Source of the DNA: Pohlia nutans
Lineage: Eukaryota > Streptophyta > Bryopsida > Bryales > Mniaceae
Length of the DNA stretch: 64,000 nucleotides
Direction of reading: 5' to 3'
Assembly: GCA_022496805.1 (NCBI GenBank)
Contig: CM040093.1
Span: 9,200,213 to 9,264,212 of the forward strand
Shown piece after piece: positions 63,574 to 64,000 of this stretch (within the stretch, counting starts at the first letter, position 1; every line of letters starts with the position of its first letter). The notes under the pieces were generated by a model. That model was not told the DNA's origin and made no database searches. It saw only the letters and a program-made list of their open reading frames with translations. The translations under genes were made by a program, and so were the position numbers.

Positions 63574-64000
63574 TATTCAGCTATCAATATTTGCGCTAAC
63601 CGCTATCAATATATTCAGCAATATATTCAGCTATCAATATATTCAGCGCACTTAACAGTCATTTGCGCTAACTGCGGAATGAGTGAGAACACAAATAGCA
63701 ACAAAAGTTGCAGTAAAGGGGTTTGGATTGAATAGAAAAGATAAATGCATCATTTTTTTTGCTTGCTGTTTTTTCTATCAAAAAATCGACCAGAAAGCTA
63801 GTAATATTCGCGTAGTTTTTTTTTGTGCACCCTGCAGGTAGCACACAATTCCATATCGATTCAAAAATTATGATTTTTTTACTAGAGGTGTAAACTACGA
63901 TGAAAAATGAAAGTCATCAGTGTATCTAAATTTATAACTTTTTGCTACACCATGGTAATACCTACCAAACTTGTAATTGCAATAAAACACTCAATTTTCA
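63574..64000. other. Right edge, no gene recognised
   Basis: Begins with short rearranged repeats (GCTATCAATATATTCAGC) and continues as AT-rich DNA that may be mitochondrial-derived or nuclear. Confidence 0.35.

Noticed and set aside
1..64000. CRISPR arrays, bacterial operons, riboswitches
   Set aside because: The window is eukaryotic; the tandem repeats lack spacer structure and the genes have introns.

Overview
The window is nuclear DNA of a land plant. Evidence: introns with canonical and GC-AG splice sites, an ankyrin-PGG gene of the plant type, two complete Ty1-copia elements, a complete PIF/Harbinger element, Stowaway and Tourist MITEs, and a nuclear copy of a mitochondrial cob fragment. 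The residues in the cob fragment ([13 protein letters not shown]) look more like non-flowering plants as I remember them, so a bryophyte, lycophyte or fern is favoured. This is an inference and no species can be named.

Layout. 1-3100: 5' part of a TMEM205-like (DUF4149) membrane protein gene on the minus strand, its 3' exons off the left edge. 3.7-11 kb: AT-rich DNA packed with short inverted-repeat elements, mostly one superfamily flanked by TTAA with CCC...GGG ends. 11.7-12.2 kb: a Tourist MITE. 13.5-17.5 kb: an unrecognised multi-exon membrane-protein gene on the plus strand with an Ala/Pro-repeat tail. 19.2-21.7 kb: a decayed gene with a methyltransferase-like motif. 22.1-23.95 kb: a degenerate tandem array of ~160-bp units with two hAT-like MITEs inside it. 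24-33 kb: gene-poor repeats and minisatellite-like tracts. 33.4-38.2 kb: an ankyrin-PGG gene on the minus strand carrying a frameshift and a nonsense codon. 38.3-43.7 kb: copia element 1, with no LTR difference seen and an intact polyprotein, inserted just upstream of that gene. 45.5-50.9 kb: repeats and one unrecognised open frame. 51.0-56.6 kb: copia element 2. 58.4-62.2 kb: the PIF/Harbinger element with transposase and Myb/trihelix-like partner in tail-to-tail order. 62.4-63.2 kb: a MULE-type MITE with a Tourist MITE inside it. 63.4 kb: the cob fragment.

The host genes (TMEM205-like, the unknown membrane gene, ankyrin-PGG) show no operon-like or pathway link. Most of the DNA is mobile or repeat-derived. 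Insertion sites are exact enough in many cases (TA, TAA/TTA, TTAA, 4, 5, 8 and 9 bp duplications) to assign a superfamily and the order of insertion. Exon models were built by eye from splice signals and phase, with no transcript support.
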